Positions 5,327-6,010 of a DNA stretch of 6,010 nt are shown one piece after another (positions within the stretch are counted from its first letter, which is position 1; the number at the start of each line of letters is the position of its first letter). The stretch comes from an uncultured Oscillospiraceae bacterium (GTDB taxonomy: Bacteria; Bacillota; Clostridia; Oscillospirales; Acutalibacteraceae): contig USLV01000093.1 of the NCBI GenBank assembly GCA_900555705.1, positions 1 through 6,010 of the forward strand, given 5' to 3'. The notes beneath the pieces were generated by a model. It did no database searches and was not told the origin of the DNA. It worked only from the letters and a program-made list of their open reading frames with translations. A program made the translations under genes and the position numbers.

Positions 5327-6010
5327 TCATTCGTGCTTTTGAATAATGAGATCGCCGCTGACCGTCTCCATCCGGAAATCCGCGCCGCCATTTTGATAGA
5401 CAGCACGGTTGCCGTCCTGCCGCGTTGGAAAATCGCAGAGGAAATTGCCGGAAACCTTGCTGTACCGCACGGCAAAGCCGTCATTTTCGGGAATGGAAAG
5501 CGTGATGTCACCGGAAACAGTGTTAACGTCCAGCTCGGTGGGACAGCTTTCGGCGATTGCAGACAGTCTGCCGGAAACGCCCTCCATGTCCAGTATGGAG
5601 AAACGGCCGCTCAGAACGACGTCGCCGGAAACTGTTTCCGCGTCGAGCTTTTCTGTCCGGATGCGTTCCGCACGGGTATCGCCGGAGACGCTTTCAAAAG
5701 ACAGCTTATCGCAGACAAGGCTGTTGGCCGTCAGATTGCCGGAGGCACTCTGGAGAGACAGTTCGCGGACAGACAGTTCCCGGACGGTGATATCCGCCGA
5801 GGCGCTGTCCACTTCCAGATTGTTCAGCTTGTCTGCCAGGGCTGCCGGGATTTGAATCTCAAGCTGCTTGCGCGGAAGAGAGAAGAAAAAGGAGACGATG
5901 TGAGGTTTGGTATAGGAGATTTTGAGCTTGTTCCCCTCGGTTGCATAATAGAGCTTTTCTTTGTCCCGAAGCGAACGCTGCGCGCGTTCCACAATTCGAA
6001 TTTCCTCGCC
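5327..6010 (-). CDS. DUF4097-type beta-strand repeat protein, N-terminus outside the window
   Basis: The minus-strand frame is open to the window edge. A GTG at 5992 is not a convincing start because the frame continues upstream as GEEIRIVERAQ, so 227 residues of a longer protein are visible. The first third has alternating strand-forming stretches typical of proteins with a DUF4097 domain (KLKISYTKP, then KQLEIQIPAAL). From about 5818 to the stop it becomes a ladder of roughly 19- to 20-residue repeats centred on VSGD or ASGN-like turns: SASAD, SASGN, SVSGD, TVSGD, GVSGR, TVSGD, KVSGN, TVSGD. This predicts a right-handed beta-solenoid. No signal peptide or membrane segment is visible, but the part that would carry one is missing. 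In Firmicutes, DUF4097 genes often sit with PadR-type regulators and DUF1700 membrane proteins, which would lie beyond base 6010 if present. The molecular function is unknown. It converges on hslO. Confidence 0.85.
   Translation of the reverse strand, partial: GEEIRIVERAQRSLRDKEKLYYATEGNKLKISYTKPHIVSFFFSLPRKQLEIQIPAALADKLNNLEVDSASADITVRELSVRELSLQSASGNLTANSLVCDKLSFESVSGDTRAERIRTEKLDAETVSGDVVLSGRFSILDMEGVSGRLSAIAESCPTELDVNTVSGDITLSIPENDGFAVRYSKVSGNFLCDFPTRQDGNRAVYQNGGADFRMETVSGDLIIQKHE

Noticed and set aside
5327..6010. DNA-level tandem repeat or CRISPR-like array suggested by recurring GCCGGAAAC-type words
   Set aside because: The recurring words are irregularly spaced, differ from copy to copy and stay in one reading frame. 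They are the codons of the VSGD protein repeats.

Overview
The window looks like one end of a metagenome-type contig from a GC-rich member of the Clostridia (Bacillota), probably Oscillospiraceae-like. This is inferred from the C-terminal half of a clostridial-style glutamyl-tRNA synthetase, a bacterial GlnRS, a YerC/YecD TrpR-like regulator, an Hsp33 with Firmicutes-style CxC/CxxC zinc ligands, and a DUF4097-type protein. Purine-rich GGGAGG-type ribosome binding sites and a clear sigma-A-like promoter also fit. No taxon can be named from these data alone.

Layout: (1) Bases 6-39 are an exact Nextera read-2 transposon adapter, so the first 39 bases are library sequence and not genome. (2) Bases 40-1448 hold gltX, cut off at its 5' end by the adapter; about 50 N-terminal residues, including the HIGH motif, are missing. 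(3) Bases 1467-3143 plus stop hold a complete glnS, 18 bases after gltX and probably co-transcribed with it. A strong intrinsic terminator at 3151-3191 ends this unit. (4) A promoter at 3225-3253 starts a second unit of three tightly packed plus-strand genes: a YerC/YecD regulator (3294-3626), a class I SAM-dependent methyltransferase (3619-4407, overlapping by 8 bases) and hslO/Hsp33 (4395-5276, overlapping by 13 bases). (5) A perfect 13-bp hairpin with a 4-base loop at 5295-5324 separates hslO from a convergent minus-strand gene (5327-6010, open at the window edge) that encodes a repeat-rich DUF4097-type beta-strand protein.

Functionally, the first unit charges tRNA-Glu and tRNA-Gln. The second pairs a small DNA-binding regulator with an uncharacterised methyltransferase and a redox-activated chaperone. 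I see no mobile element, CRISPR array, RNA gene, toxin-antitoxin pair or defence system. Apart from the adapter and an unexplained inverted repeat around the yerC promoter, this is an ordinary housekeeping region, and I do not claim a new system.
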